Numbered from the stretch's first letter, positions 47,953 through 57,338 are shown. The stretch is DNA of 64,000 bases from Gellertiella hungarica (GCF_014197145.1 NZ_JACIEZ010000002.1:310001-374000); one strand, 5' to 3'. Notes: generated by a model not told the origin, from the letters alone. Program-made: numbers and translations.

Positions 47953-48957
47953 ATGGCGACATGTTCTGTCCGGTGGCGGTCGTCCGGTGGCCGCGGCGAG
48001 TTCGAATACGTTCCGGCCGACAGCCTGCTTGATCGCCAGATCGAGATCTTTCTTGAGGACATGAACCTGACGATCCCGGCCGAAGTGTACGGCATGAAGG
48101 CGCAGGGCAAGCCACGCCTCCGGAAGCAGGACAGCAACAACCGCTCGAAGCTCCACCTGCCGCAGCTGGTCATGGCAATAGCCCGGCTGCCTTCTCCCGC
48201 ACGCGAAGACCTCACGCATACCGTCACGTTTCCGCTTCGCTCCGGCTCCTTCGTGATGGACGTCATGGATTTCGAGATCATCGCCGACGACGGCATGACA
48301 GCCACGCTGGAGCCGCTGCGCGTGTCGGTGCGGAACTCGGACTACAGCATCAACCTGCAGGACCGCATCAAGGCGATAGCCGCCGACCTGAGCAACCTCG
48401 CCGAGATCCGCGCAAAGCACCCTGCTCTCGCCGCCGCCATCGAAGCACACGGTGCGGCTCTGGCAGCGCAGGAGAACTCGTCCCTCATCCGTGAGACGGC
48501 CGACCAAGTGAACGAACTGCAGGAGGCCATCTTCGGCCTCACCAACGCGGCTTCCGCTACGGAGATGGAGAAAGCAGAAGCCGAGCCACCGGTCGAGGAG
48601 GAGGAGGTCTTTGGGGTCGAGGGGAGACTGCTCGCGCGCATTCACGTATACAAGGAGCGGGACAAGGGCTTCGCGCTGCGCGTGAAAAAGTACTACAAGA
48701 CGAAGAACGGCGGAAAGCTCGTATGCGAGGTCTGCGGCCTCGACCCGGTTGCCAAGTACGGAGCCAACGGAGAGCGCTGCCTGGAAGCCCATCACAAGAT
48801 CCCGATCGAGCAGCTTCAGCCCGACAGTGTCACGCGTGTCGAGGAGATGTCCGTCGTATGCGCTTCATGCCACCGGATCATCCACTCCCAGAAGCCGTGC
48901 ATCCCGGTCGAGGATCTTGCCGCGGCTCTTCGCGCGGCGACTGCGGCGACACCCTAA
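47953..48957 (+). CDS. HNH endonuclease, probable restriction partner
   Basis: 334 residues, AAGGGAAATAG before ATG 47953. The N-terminal 120 residues are a domain with SLLDRQIEIFLEDMNLTIPA and LPSPAREDLTHTVTFPLRSG; a helical middle (residues 120-200) includes LAAAIEAHGAALAAQENSSL. The HNH nuclease is C-terminal: CEVCGLDPVAKYG, ERCLEAHHKIPIEQLQ, SVVCASCHRIIH, i.e. CxxC, HH, and CxxCH with His. Divergent from the C5 methyltransferase with a shared control region. Could cut unmodified or foreign DNA; alternatively a homing-type or packaging nuclease. Confidence 0.8.
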   Translation: MATCSVRWRSSGGRGEFEYVPADSLLDRQIEIFLEDMNLTIPAEVYGMKAQGKPRLRKQDSNNRSKLHLPQLVMAIARLPSPAREDLTHTVTFPLRSGSFVMDVMDFEIIADDGMTATLEPLRVSVRNSDYSINLQDRIKAIAADLSNLAEIRAKHPALAAAIEAHGAALAAQENSSLIRETADQVNELQEAIFGLTNAASATEMEKAEAEPPVEEEEVFGVEGRLLARIHVYKERDKGFALRVKKYYKTKNGGKLVCEVCGLDPVAKYGANGERCLEAHHKIPIEQLQPDSVTRVEEMSVVCASCHRIIHSQKPCIPVEDLAAALRAATAATP

Positions 48958-49180
48958 GCAACCCCGAACGACGTATCGAATCTTGCAGCCGGAAGGGCGA
49001 AGGTGGGAGACGGTATGAAAACGGTATAAGGCTCCTTTATCAATTTTGTGGACAAACCCTGATGGTGCCTGATCAAACCAAAAACGGTATGGAAACGGTA
49101 TAGTCGGCGCAACAAGAGTGAAATTACAGCGCCTTAGCTACCGCACCACTCTGTAAGTAACTGTATTTCTTGAACAAAAA
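48958..49180. promoter_or_regulatory. Right end of prophage with arm-type sites
   Basis: Holds GAATCTTGCAG (48978-48988), CGGTATGAAAACGGTATAAG (49011-49030) and CGGTATGGAAACGGTATAG (49085-49103). The last two match the composite sites at 519-564 near attL, consistent with integrase arm binding. No gene is seen. Confidence 0.6.
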
Positions 49181-49228
49181 TGGTGCCCGGAGGCGGATTC
49201 GAACCACCGACACGCGGATTTTCAATCC
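49176..49228. repeat. attR: right copy of the 53-bp attachment core
   Basis: Identical to 291-343 and contained in the intact tRNA-Phe gene. The phage attP supplies the 3' part of the tRNA here. Confidence 0.95.
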
Positions 49229-49256
49229 GCTGCTCTACCAACTGAGCTATCCGGGC
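49181..49256 (-). tRNA. tRNA-Phe (GAA)
   Basis: 76 nt with encoded CCA. Acceptor GCCCGGA pairs with TCCGGGC; anticodon loop TTGAAAA gives anticodon GAA; D arm GCTCAGTTGGTAGAGC and T arm CGGTGGTTCGAATCCGCC are regular. It is the integration target: its 3' 48 nt are within the duplicated core. Confidence 0.97.
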
Positions 49257-49471
49257 ATCCTGGCTTTCGCCTTCCGGTCCGGTGACCGGCGGGGGTGTGT
49301 TTCCCCCGGAAGCGAGCGGGGTTATAGCATCCCCACCGGCGATGTCCAGCACCTCATGACACTTTTTTCAAAGAAAAAACATGCGGGCTGCATTTAATGT
49401 CTCTGGCGCCCTATCGTCTTGGGAAACAAGAAGAAAGCGGCCGAGGGGCGACAGGTGGCGGGGCGTGCGCG

Positions 49472-49681
49472 TCAGCGCTCGTCCTCGCCTCCGGCCTTTG
49501 TTTCGTCCTCCACCACCGGGATGGCATAGGAGCCGGAAAGCCAGCGCGAGAGATCCACGTTGCGGCAGCGTTCCGAGCAGAAGGGGTAGCTCTCCCGCGT
49601 GGAGGGGCGGCTGCATTCGGGGCAGGGGCGGGGTTTTCGCAAGGGTTCCACCTTGGCGGAACCGGTCTTTCCATCGGACAT
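49472..49681 (-). CDS. yacG: DNA gyrase inhibitor YacG
   Basis: 69 residues, a zinc protein that binds GyrB and inhibits gyrase in E. coli. Four Cys ligands: CPECSRPS and CSERCRN, followed by DLSRWLSGSYAIPVVEDE, the family signature. ATG 49681 lies four bases after the maf stop, so both are co-transcribed on the minus strand, with the tRNA-Phe downstream. Confidence 0.93.
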   Translation of the reverse strand: MSDGKTGSAKVEPLRKPRPCPECSRPSTRESYPFCSERCRNVDLSRWLSGSYAIPVVEDETKAGGEDER

Positions 49682-49685
49682 GGTA

Positions 49686-50303
49686 TCAGGCGTCCAGCCA
49701 GCCGGTCATGACGTCGAAACCCTCTCCGGCAAGCATCTGTGCGGTTTCGAAGAGGGGCAGTCCGACGACATTCGTATAGGAACCGGACATTTTCTGGACG
49801 AAGACACCGGCAATGCCCTGGATGCCATAGGCACCGGCCTTGCCCTGCCACTGGTTGGAGGCGACATAGGTGTCGATTTCCTTGCGGGACAGGCGCTTGA
49901 AGCGCACCTTCGTTTCGACGACCTTCTGCCGGTACTGGCCAGACGCCGTCACCACGCAGACCCCGGTATAGACCCAGTGGCTGCGCCCTGACAGCAGATG
50001 CAGTGCCGCGCGGGCATCTTCCGAAAACTCCGCCTTGCCCAGAATACGCCGGCCGACGGCCACGACCGTATCGGCCGCAAGAATGAAACTGCCCTGCCAG
50101 GCCGGGTCGCCCTTGATCGCGCCGAGAGCGGCTGCGGCCTTTTCGCCGCTGAGCCGCCGGGCGAGCGAGCGCGGATGCTCGGCCCGCTTCGGCGTTTCGT
50201 CCACATCCATGGGCATCAGCCGCGCGGGTTCGATCCCGATCTGCTTCAGGAGATCGAGGCGGCGCGGCGAACCTGAGGCCAGGATCAGCTTCTGTTTCAG
50301 CAC
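49686..50303 (-). CDS. maf: Maf-like nucleoside triphosphate pyrophosphatase
   Basis: 205 residues. Hydrolyses dTTP/UTP or modified nucleotides to monophosphates. Signature ILASGSPRRLDLLKQIGI at the N-terminus, DVDETP, ILAADTVVAVG (catalytic Asp), and SGRSHWVYTGVCVV; YGIQGIAGVFVQKMSGSYTN and VVGLPLFE near the end. Lies between infA and yacG on the minus strand, the usual rhizobial order. Confidence 0.95.
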   Translation of the reverse strand: MLKQKLILASGSPRRLDLLKQIGIEPARLMPMDVDETPKRAEHPRSLARRLSGEKAAAALGAIKGDPAWQGSFILAADTVVAVGRRILGKAEFSEDARAALHLLSGRSHWVYTGVCVVTASGQYRQKVVETKVRFKRLSRKEIDTYVASNQWQGKAGAYGIQGIAGVFVQKMSGSYTNVVGLPLFETAQMLAGEGFDVMTGWLDA

Positions 50304-50334
50304 GGGCGTTATCCTGGGTAGCGGAGCCAGACGG

Positions 50335-50553
50335 TCACTTGAAGCGGTAGGTGATGCGGCCCTTGGTCAGGTCGTAGGGCGTCATTTCGACCAGCACCTT
50401 GTCGCCGGCGAGAACGCGGATGCGGTTCTTGCGCATGCGGCCGGCGGTGTGGGCGATGATCTCGTGGTCGTTCTCAAGCTTGACGCGGAAGGTCGCGTTG
50501 GGCAGGAGTTCGGTGACGATGCCGGGGAATTCGAGGACTTCTTCCTTTGCCAT
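50335..50553 (-). CDS. infA: Translation initiation factor IF-1
   Basis: 72 residues, the exact family length, starting at [20 protein letters not shown] (ATG 50553; the frame is open upstream). An OB-fold protein that binds the ribosomal A site during initiation; [20 protein letters not shown] and [17 protein letters not shown] are typical. Confidence 0.98.
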   Translation of the reverse strand: MAKEEVLEFPGIVTELLPNATFRVKLENDHEIIAHTAGRMRKNRIRVLAGDKVLVEMTPYDLTKGRITYRFK

Positions 50554-50690
50554 GCAGTCGGTGTCTTCCTTTGGATGGGCCTGCGGGTGTCGCATTGGCC
50601 TCGGTAAAAATTTTGGCGGAAACTACACAATCGGCAGGGCTTTGTGAACCTTGCTGTTTGCCTTTCTGCCATGAAATGCGGGCGTAACCG

Positions 50691-51167
50691 TCAGCCGGGC
50701 CCCTGCGGGGCGGGGCGGCGGGCGAGAAAACGGTCCCGGATCATCCTTTCCAGGCTGTCGCGAACGTCGCGATAGGCGGAAAGAACCTGCTCCCGGCTTC
50801 CCGAGACGGCGCTCGGATCGGCTGCGGGCCAGTAGATCACCTCAACGGCGCTCGATCGCGTCAGTTCCAGCGCCTGGTGGTGGGCCTCCGGAGACAGGGT
50901 GATCACGAGATCGAAGTAGTCGTCCTCGAGATCCTCCAGGGTCTGGGGCTCGCGCTTTCCGAGCGACAGACCGATTTCCTCCAGCACCGCATCGACGAAG
51001 GGATCGCGGTCTCCGCGCCGGACGCCTGCAGATGCGATGTAGACCTGCGGCAGCAGCGATTTCGCAATGGCTTCCGCCATGGGCGAGCGGATCGCATTCA
51101 TGGCGCACATGAACAGAATGGCACCGGGAACCCTCTGGCGATCGCTGGCGCCATCCGCTTGATCCAT
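50691..51167 (-). CDS. Low-molecular-weight phosphatase / ArsC-like protein
   Basis: 158 residues. The P-loop CAMNAIRSPMAEA has the CX5R catalytic box of low-molecular-weight protein tyrosine phosphatases and thioredoxin-coupled arsenate reductases; SAGVRRGDRDPFVDAVL and DLVITLSPEAHHQAL follow. The general-acid segment near AADPSAVSGSREQVLSAYRD is present. Seven bases separate its start from the upstream UPF0262 gene stop. Substrate not predictable. Confidence 0.88.
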   Translation of the reverse strand: MDQADGASDRQRVPGAILFMCAMNAIRSPMAEAIAKSLLPQVYIASAGVRRGDRDPFVDAVLEEIGLSLGKREPQTLEDLEDDYFDLVITLSPEAHHQALELTRSSAVEVIYWPAADPSAVSGSREQVLSAYRDVRDSLERMIRDRFLARRPAPQGPG

Positions 51168-51174
51168 GGGCAGC

Positions 51175-51651
51175 CTATCCGCGCCAGTAAAGTACGCAGA
51201 CGAGCGTGAAAAGACGCCGCGCCGTATCGAAATCGATGCGGATCTTGCCTTCCAGCCGGTCCATCAGCGTCTGCGAGCCTTCGTTGTGAATCCCGCGGCG
51301 ACCCATGTCGATGGCCTCGATCTGGCTGGGCGTCGAAGACCGGATCGCCTCGTAATAGCTCTCGCAGATCATGAAGTAGTCCTTGATGATCCGCCGGAAG
51401 GGCGTCAGCGAGAGAATGTGGGTCGCCACGTCGTCGCCGGTTTCCGTCTTGATGGAGAAGACGAGCTTGGAATCCACGAGCGAGAGGTAAAGCTTGTAGG
51501 GCCCGCCCGCATGGCCGACCGGCTCGAAGCTGTTTTCCTCGATGAGGTCGAAGATCGCAACCGCGCGCTCATGCTCCACATCAGGCGTGGAACGGCCGAT
51601 GGTTTCATCGAGGATGACATCGCAAAGCCGATGGGCACCCTTCGCGTTCAT
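51175..51651 (-). CDS. UPF0262 family protein
   Basis: 158 residues, conserved alphaproteobacterial protein of unknown role, normally found between hisD and the arsC-like gene as here. Readable conserved blocks: [55 protein letters not shown] and [20 protein letters not shown]. Confidence 0.9.
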   Translation of the reverse strand: MNAKGAHRLCDVILDETIGRSTPDVEHERAVAIFDLIEENSFEPVGHAGGPYKLYLSLVDSKLVFSIKTETGDDVATHILSLTPFRRIIKDYFMICESYYEAIRSSTPSQIEAIDMGRRGIHNEGSQTLMDRLEGKIRIDFDTARRLFTLVCVLYWRG

Positions 51652-51653
51652 CC

Positions 51654-52952
51654 TCAGTTCCCTTCGTTGGTCCGGATGGCAACGGAGCGGGCATGGGCGT
51701 CCAGTCCCTCGCAGCGGGCAAGCGTGATCGCCGCCGGCGCAAGCTGCCGCAGCTGTTCCGGCCCAAGCCTCAGAATGGAGGTGCGCTTCACGAAGTCGAG
51801 CACCGAAAGCCCCGAGGAAAAGCGGGCGGACCGGGCCGTCGGCAGCACATGGTTGGAGCCGCCCACGTAATCGCCGATCACTTCGGGCGTATGGCGCCCG
51901 ACGAAAATCGCGCCCGCATTGCGGATGCCGCGGATGAAGGGCTCGGGATCGGCCATGGCAAGCTCGAGATGCTCGGCCGCGATGCGGTTGGCAATGGGCA
52001 TGCCATCCTTCAGGTCACGCACCAGGATGACCGCACCGAAGTCGCGCCAGCTTGCGGCAGCCGTCTGGTTGCGCGACAGCGTCTTCAGCTGGCGCTCGAC
52101 GGCGTCCTCGACGGCCTTCCCGAAGGCGGCATCGTCGGTGAGGAGGATCGACTGCGCTCCCTCGTCATGCTCGGCCTGGGCCAGCAGATCGGCGGCGATC
52201 CAGTCCGGATCGTTCTCGCCATCGGCTATGACCAGCACCTCGGAAGGTCCGGCGATCATGTCGATGCCGACGGTTCCGAAGACCTGCCGCTTTGCGGCCG
52301 CCACATAGGCATTGCCCGGGCCGGTGATCTTGTAGACCGGGGCGATGGTCCGTGTGCCGTAGGCCAGGGCAGCCACCGCCTGCGCACCGCCGATGCGGTA
52401 GATTTCGGTCACGCCGGCGATCTTCGCCGCCGCCAGAACCGCGGGATTGATGGCGCCTTTGAGTGCGGGCACGACCATGACGATGCGTTCGACGCCCGCA
52501 ACCTTTGCCGGCACCGCATTCATCAGCACCGAGCTCGGATAGCTCGCCGTGCCACCGGGCACGTAGATGCCGACCGCGTCGATCGCCGTCCAGCGGGAGC
52601 CGAGGCCGACGCCGATCGCGTCTTCGTAGATATCGTCCTTCGGCATCTGCCGGGCATGATGGGATTCGATGCGCTGTGCCGCGAGCCGCAATGCGTCGAC
52701 GATCTGCGGGTCGACCGAGGCCAGCGCCTCGTCGAGCTCCGCCTCTGTGACCCGCATCGGCTTGTCGTTGAAATCGAGACCGTCGAAGCGGCGGGTATAA
52801 TCGGCCAGCGCCGCGTCACCCCTCGCGCGCACATCGTCGATGATGGCCTTGACCGTCGCGTTGACGTCTTCCGAGACCTCCCGCTTGGTGGTCAGGAATT
52901 CCGCGAAACGCGCTTCGAAATCGTCCGCTGCGTGATCAAGCCAGATCGCCAC
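51654..52952 (-). CDS. hisD: Histidinol dehydrogenase
   Basis: 432 residues. Oxidises L-histidinol to L-histidine in two NAD-dependent steps. Family signs: [53 protein letters not shown], the zinc region [13 protein letters not shown], and the catalytic/zinc region AEHLELAM. Two bases separate it from the UPF0262 gene. Confidence 0.98.
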   Translation of the reverse strand: MAIWLDHAADDFEARFAEFLTTKREVSEDVNATVKAIIDDVRARGDAALADYTRRFDGLDFNDKPMRVTEAELDEALASVDPQIVDALRLAAQRIESHHARQMPKDDIYEDAIGVGLGSRWTAIDAVGIYVPGGTASYPSSVLMNAVPAKVAGVERIVMVVPALKGAINPAVLAAAKIAGVTEIYRIGGAQAVAALAYGTRTIAPVYKITGPGNAYVAAAKRQVFGTVGIDMIAGPSEVLVIADGENDPDWIAADLLAQAEHDEGAQSILLTDDAAFGKAVEDAVERQLKTLSRNQTAAASWRDFGAVILVRDLKDGMPIANRIAAEHLELAMADPEPFIRGIRNAGAIFVGRHTPEVIGDYVGGSNHVLPTARSARFSSGLSVLDFVKRTSILRLGPEQLRQLAPAAITLARCEGLDAHARSVAIRTNEGN

Positions 52953-53013
52953 GTGCCCTCAGTCCCCTTGCATGCCATTTCAAATCGATATGCCCCGCGC
53001 CCCCCGCGCGGAA

Positions 53014-53454
53014 TCAGCCGTCCAGCGGATGTTGGGGCATGGTTTTGGTTTCCCACGCTCCGCCCGTATCCGCAAGCTGTCCTTCGATACATTCCACATC
53101 GAGGGCGATCGCGCCACCACCGGCGAGCACCAGTTCAACCGTGCCCTCGGGGCCATCGCCCCTCTGTTCGAAGCGAATGGCGAGAAGCGCCAGCACGGCC
53201 TCGCGGTCGGTCCTGTCGAAACCCATGCTGCGCACGGCCTTCACGCGCTTGAAGCTGAGCGCTGCACGCCGGCGCTCGAAGCCGCTTGCGGACGTGCCGG
53301 CCGTTTCCCAGGCAAAGCGGTTGACGGCTGCCGCGAAGACGCCGGTGCGGGGCGAATAGGTGAGGTCGCCCACCTTCAGCACGCTGTCCTGCAGATGCGC
53401 CGAGAGAATGGAGAGATCGTCCGTATCGAGAGCCAGAAGCTTCAATGCGCTCAT
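53014..53454 (-). CDS. DUF2948 family protein
   Basis: 146 residues. A small conserved rhizobial protein upstream of hisD: MSALKLLALDTDDLSILSAH, LQDSVLKVGDLTYSP, RRRAALSFKRVKAVRSMGFD and IALDVECIEGQLADTGGAW are the recognisable blocks. Function unknown. Confidence 0.88.
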   Translation of the reverse strand: MSALKLLALDTDDLSILSAHLQDSVLKVGDLTYSPRTGVFAAAVNRFAWETAGTSASGFERRRAALSFKRVKAVRSMGFDRTDREAVLALLAIRFEQRGDGPEGTVELVLAGGGAIALDVECIEGQLADTGGAWETKTMPQHPLDG

Positions 53455-53578
53455 TTCACGTCACCTGATGGCCTTGCGGGCCACCCGTGGCCCGCCTCCA
53501 CCCCGAAATAGGATGTTGCAGCGCAAAAAACCAGCCTTGTTCTCCGGCTATTTCGCTTTGCCGTCCGGTTTCGGTGCG

Positions 53579-54871
53579 TCAGTCGCTGACGCGCTCCACG
53601 ATGGCCCCGCAGCGGGTCAGTTTTTCTTCCAGCCGTTCGAAGCCGCGGTCCAGATGGTAGACGCGGTTGACCATGGTTTCGCCCTCGGCGGCAAGGCCGG
53701 CGATGACGAGGGAAACGGAAGCGCGCAGATCCGTTGCCATCACCGGCGCGCCGCGCAGCCGTTCCACGCCCTCGATCTTCGCCGTCTGGCCGGAGAGCGA
53801 GATCTTCGCGCCGAGACGTGCCAGCTCCTGCACATGCATGAACCGGTTCTCGAAAATGGTTTCGGTAATGTGGGACACGCCGTTCGACCGGGTCATGAGC
53901 GCCATGAACTGCGCCTGGAGATCGGTCGGGAAGCCGGGAAAGGGATCCGTCACCACATCCACCGGCTTGATGACGCCGCCGGACCGGACCACGCGGATGC
54001 CCGACGCAGTGGACGTGATTTCCGCGCCGGAACGGCGGATGGCTTCGAGTGCCGTCTCGAGAAGGTCCGCACGGGTGCCTTCGAGCGTCACGTCGCCGCC
54101 GGTCATGGCAACGGCCATGGCATAGGTGCCGGTTTCGATGCGGTCGGGCAGAACGCGGTGGCGGGCGCCGGAGAGCGAGGTCACGCCCTCGATGGTGATG
54201 GTCGCCGTGCCGGCACCGGAGATCCGGGCGCCCATGGCATTGAGGCAGTCGGCGAGGTCCACCACCTCCGGCTCGCGGGCCGCATTGCCGATCACGGTGG
54301 TGCCGCGGGCAAGCGCGGCCGCCATCATCAGCACATGGGTGGCGCCGACCGACACCTTGGGGAAGGTGTAGCGCGCGCCGATGAGGCCGCCCTTGGGGGC
54401 TTTCGCATTGATGTAACCGCCGTCGATCTCCATCGTGGCGCCGAGCGCGGTCAGGCCTTCGATGAAGAGATCGACCGGGCGGGTTCCGATGGCGCAGCCG
54501 CCGGGAAGCGAGACACGGGCATGGCCCTCGCGGGCGAGAAGCGGCCCGATCACCCAGAAGCTCGCACGCATCTTCGAAACCAGCTCGTAGGGTGCGGTCG
54601 TGTCGACGATCGTGCGGCAGGTGAAATGCACGGTGCGGGAATAGCCTTCGCCCTGGCTCTCGCGCCGGCCATTGACGGAGATGTCGACGCCGTGATTGCC
54701 GAGGATGCGGATGAGCTGCTCCACATCGGCCAGATGCGGCACGTTTTCCAGCGTCAGGGTATCGCTCGTCATCAGCGAGGCGATCATCAACGGCAGGGCC
54801 GCATTCTTGGCGCCCGAGATCGGGATCACGCCCTTGAGTTCGTTGCCGCCGACAATCCTGATACGATCCAT
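53579..54871 (-). CDS. murA: UDP-N-acetylglucosamine 1-carboxyvinyltransferase
   Basis: 430 residues. First committed step of peptidoglycan synthesis, transfer of enolpyruvate to UDP-GlcNAc. [20 protein letters not shown] near residue 20 has the Lys-Asn pair; the active-site loop [15 protein letters not shown] holds the fosfomycin-target Cys near 116; [17 protein letters not shown] near 300 carries the catalytic Asp. Confidence 0.98.
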   Translation of the reverse strand: MDRIRIVGGNELKGVIPISGAKNAALPLMIASLMTSDTLTLENVPHLADVEQLIRILGNHGVDISVNGRRESQGEGYSRTVHFTCRTIVDTTAPYELVSKMRASFWVIGPLLAREGHARVSLPGGCAIGTRPVDLFIEGLTALGATMEIDGGYINAKAPKGGLIGARYTFPKVSVGATHVLMMAAALARGTTVIGNAAREPEVVDLADCLNAMGARISGAGTATITIEGVTSLSGARHRVLPDRIETGTYAMAVAMTGGDVTLEGTRADLLETALEAIRRSGAEITSTASGIRVVRSGGVIKPVDVVTDPFPGFPTDLQAQFMALMTRSNGVSHITETIFENRFMHVQELARLGAKISLSGQTAKIEGVERLRGAPVMATDLRASVSLVIAGLAAEGETMVNRVYHLDRGFERLEEKLTRCGAIVERVSD

Positions 54872-55039
54872 GGAATTCCCCGGTTTTCCCGCATGACTTC
54901 AAAGCGCGGGTCTTAGAGCAAAAAAAGCGCGGCTTCAATTCAGAAAGCCTGATGGCCGGTTGCGCTCGACTGACTGGCGCCGCTTGATGCTTTTTTTATG
55001 GCAGGCAGGCGAAAGGGGAAATCGATCGCCGTGTGGCTG

Positions 55040-55264
55040 TCAGGCGTCGCCTGGTTCATCGGGGCCGGTGCTTGCCGGCAGACCCAGGCCCGTTTCCGCC
55101 TCTCCCTGACGACGGGCGCGCACCTGCTGCTTGCGGCGCATCAGGTTCTCGCGCAGCTTTTCGGCGGCCCGCGCCTTGCGCCGGTCCGCCTCCAGCTGCC
55201 GGTTTGCCCGGCGTTCGCTGATACCGGCGCTTTCCGCCGCCTTTTTTTCTTCGTCTTCCGACAT
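55040..55264 (-). CDS. Small conserved basic helical protein
   Basis: 74 residues; ATG 55264. Highly charged helix (EEKKAAESAGISERRANRQL, RRKARAAEKLRENLMRRKQQ). Small proteins of this composition are commonly annotated near murA in Rhizobiales; function unknown. Ribosome site weak. Confidence 0.6.
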   Translation of the reverse strand: MSEDEEKKAAESAGISERRANRQLEADRRKARAAEKLRENLMRRKQQVRARRQGEAETGLGLPASTGPDEPGDA

Positions 55265-55518
55265 CGTCCGGATGGCCTTTGTCTCCAGGATAGGGAATGG
55301 CGTTCCGCATGCGCTGCTGGCGGCGGATTGCGCGGGAAAACCGGGTTTCGACCGCGCCATGCCACGGCTTTTCGTTAGCGCAATTGCGGATGCAAGCGAA
55401 GACCGTTTTTCAACATCGCTCCGCAAAGAAGTTGAAAATGCGGCTTGCGCTCGTCCGAATCCTGTGGCATTAGCCGCCTCGCTCCGGCACGAAGCCATGC
55501 TTCAACGCCGATCAGGAT

Positions 55519-55593
55519 GCTGCTATAGCTCAGGGGTAGAGCACTCCCTTGGTAAGGGAGAGGCCGAGAGTTCAAATCTCTCTAGCAGCACCA
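55519..55593 (+). tRNA. tRNA-Thr (GGT)
   Basis: 75 nt with CCA. Acceptor GCTGCTA pairs with TAGCAGC; anticodon loop TTGGTAA gives GGT; T arm GAGAGTTCAAATCTCTC is regular. Confidence 0.95.
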
Positions 55594-55676
55594 GTCTTCC
55601 TCCCCTAAATGATATCGATGAACGACGCTGGCGCGCGTGTGCGTCGGCCATCACTGGAACCGTGTTCGGGATTGGC

Positions 55677-56258
55677 ATGGAAGAGCCGGACGACAATATT
55701 GCTCAGGATAGTGCGGCGGGGGCCGGAACGCTGACACCGCGGATGTTTGCATGGGCGAAAAACTCCAGCCTCTACCGTCTCAACCGGCGCATGATGTCCG
55801 AGCACGAGCTTTTCGAGGCGCTGCGGCGAAAGGCGCTTTCCAAATTCGAGGATGTGGGGGAGGAGGGCGCACGCAAGCTTGCCGAGCACGGCGTCGCCTT
55901 CTGCCGGGAGCATGGTTTTCTCGACGACCGGCACTATGCGGAGATCAAGGCTGCGAACGGGGCGAGGAGCGGGCGCTCCCGGCGGCGCATCGCCCGCGAC
56001 CTGGGCATCAAAGGCGTTGCCCGGCCGCTGATCGAGGAAACGCTGGAGGAGGTGGACGATCTCGGCTCCGCCATCGCCTTCGCCCGCAAGCGCGCCTTCG
56101 GGCCCTTTCGCAAGGTGGAACTCGACGAAAAGCGCAAGCTCAAGGAGTTCTCCGCCTTCGCGCGCAACGGTTTTTCTTCCGATGTGGCGCGCAAGGTTCT
56201 GTCGCTGTCCGAAACCGAACTGGAGGAAATGGAGGATGCGCTGCCTCGCAGGCTCTAG
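55677..56258 (+). CDS. recX: Regulatory protein RecX
   Basis: 193 residues. RecX modulates RecA filaments. Three-helix repeats: RMMSEHELFEALRRKALSKF, FLDDRHYAEIKAANGARSGR, RRRIARDLGIKGVARPLIEE and RKVLSLSETELEEMEDAL. The start at ATG 55677 is uncertain since the frame extends upstream; it is not adjacent to recA here. Confidence 0.85.
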   Translation: MEEPDDNIAQDSAAGAGTLTPRMFAWAKNSSLYRLNRRMMSEHELFEALRRKALSKFEDVGEEGARKLAEHGVAFCREHGFLDDRHYAEIKAANGARSGRSRRRIARDLGIKGVARPLIEETLEEVDDLGSAIAFARKRAFGPFRKVELDEKRKLKEFSAFARNGFSSDVARKVLSLSETELEEMEDALPRRL

Positions 56259-56364
56259 CGCGGCTGTCTTCTTTTTCCATCCGGAGCCTTGACGGGGATC
56301 AAGGCGTGCCGTTTCCATCTCCGCCATCAGCGGGCATGCCCATGCGCAGAAAAAGGAGCGGCGG

Positions 56365-57327
56365 ATGAAGATCAGGTTCGATACGGTTCGGGTTGCCGCC
56401 GGTCTGCTGGAGCGGGCAAAGGCCAAGCCGGGGATCCGCACGGCGGTGGTCCATCCCTGCAGTGCCGATGCACTCGGCGGCGCGATCGAGGCTGCCGGCC
56501 TCGGGCTGATCGAGCCGATCCTCGTCGGTCCCGAAGCGAAGATCCGGGAAACCGCGGAGGCTGCGCACCTTTCCGTCGCCGGGTTCAGGATCGTCGATGC
56601 GCCCCACAGCCATGCGGCCGCCGCGCTTTCGATGGAACTCGCCCGCACCGGCGAGGCGCAGGCGCTGATGAAGGGCAGCCTTCATACGGACGAGCTGATG
56701 GGCGAGGTGGTGAAGAAGGAAAACGGCCTGCGCACCGAACGGCGCATCAGCCATATCTTCGCCATGGCCGACGACAGCTACCACAAGCCGTTCATCATCA
56801 CGGATGCCGCAATCAACATCGCGCCCGACCTGATGACCAAGCGGGACATCCTCCAGAACGCCGTCGATTTCCTGATCGGCATTGCCGACAAGCCGATGAC
56901 CCCCAAGGTGGCGGTGCTTTCCGCGGTCGAGACGGTCAACCCGTCGATGGTCTCCACGGTGGATGCCGCCTGCCTTTCCAAGATGGCGGATCGCGGCCAG
57001 ATCCAGCGTGCGCTCGTGGATGGGCCGCTGGCCTTCGACAATGCGATGAGCCGCGATGCCGCGCGCACCAAGGGCATCGTCTCGGTCGTCGCCGGCGATG
57101 CGGATGTCCTGCTGATGCCGGATCTGGAGTCGGGCAACATGCTGGCCAAGCAGCTGATCCTGCTCGGTGGCGCGGTCTCCGCCGGGCTCGTGCTGGGCGC
57201 GCGCCTGCCCATCATCCTCACAAGCAGGTCGGACGGAACGGCCTCCCGCATCGGATCGGCGGCGCTGGCGGTGCTGATGGCGGATGCGCAGGCAAACGGC
57301 CGCCTCGGCTTTACCCGGGAGGGCTGA
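56365..57327 (+). CDS. Phosphate acetyl/butyryltransferase family protein
   Basis: 320 residues. Transfers acyl groups between CoA and phosphate. Blocks: GLIEPILVGPEAKIRETAE, ALMKGSLHTDELMGEVVKKE, RRISHIFAMADDSYHKPFII, ITDAAINIAPDLMTKRDILQ and LVLGARLPIILTSRSDGTAS. It matches the transferase half of the MaoC-PTA type enzyme but without an N-terminal hydratase domain. GGCGG before ATG 56365. Confidence 0.88.
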   Translation: MKIRFDTVRVAAGLLERAKAKPGIRTAVVHPCSADALGGAIEAAGLGLIEPILVGPEAKIRETAEAAHLSVAGFRIVDAPHSHAAAALSMELARTGEAQALMKGSLHTDELMGEVVKKENGLRTERRISHIFAMADDSYHKPFIITDAAINIAPDLMTKRDILQNAVDFLIGIADKPMTPKVAVLSAVETVNPSMVSTVDAACLSKMADRGQIQRALVDGPLAFDNAMSRDAARTKGIVSVVAGDADVLLMPDLESGNMLAKQLILLGGAVSAGLVLGARLPIILTSRSDGTASRIGSAALAVLMADAQANGRLGFTREG

Positions 57328-57338
57328 GCACGAAACGA

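Larger units (their letters stand above)
291..49228. mobile_element. Integrated lambda-like siphovirus prophage with plasmid-type replicon
   Basis: A 48.9-kb block is bounded by an exact 53-bp direct repeat made of the 3' part of tRNA-Phe. It holds a tyrosine integrase at the left edge, lambda-type head and tail genes, a lysis cassette, a Rep_3 initiator with iterons, an AbiE toxin-antitoxin pair and a methyltransferase/HNH pair. Beyond 49256 only ordinary rhizobial housekeeping genes are seen. All essential morphogenesis genes are present and open, so I infer that it may be intact. Absence of a recognisable CI repressor and of phage DNA replication enzymes other than Rep is notable. Confidence 0.95.

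Noticed and set aside
291-49228. Retron, diversity-generating retroelement or insertion sequence within the prophage
   Set aside because: No reverse transcriptase motif (YxDD), no template/variable repeat pair and no transposase were seen in any frame.
53360-54916. 518-codon plus-strand frame opposite murA
   Set aside because: It is the shadow of a certain murA gene in GC-rich DNA.
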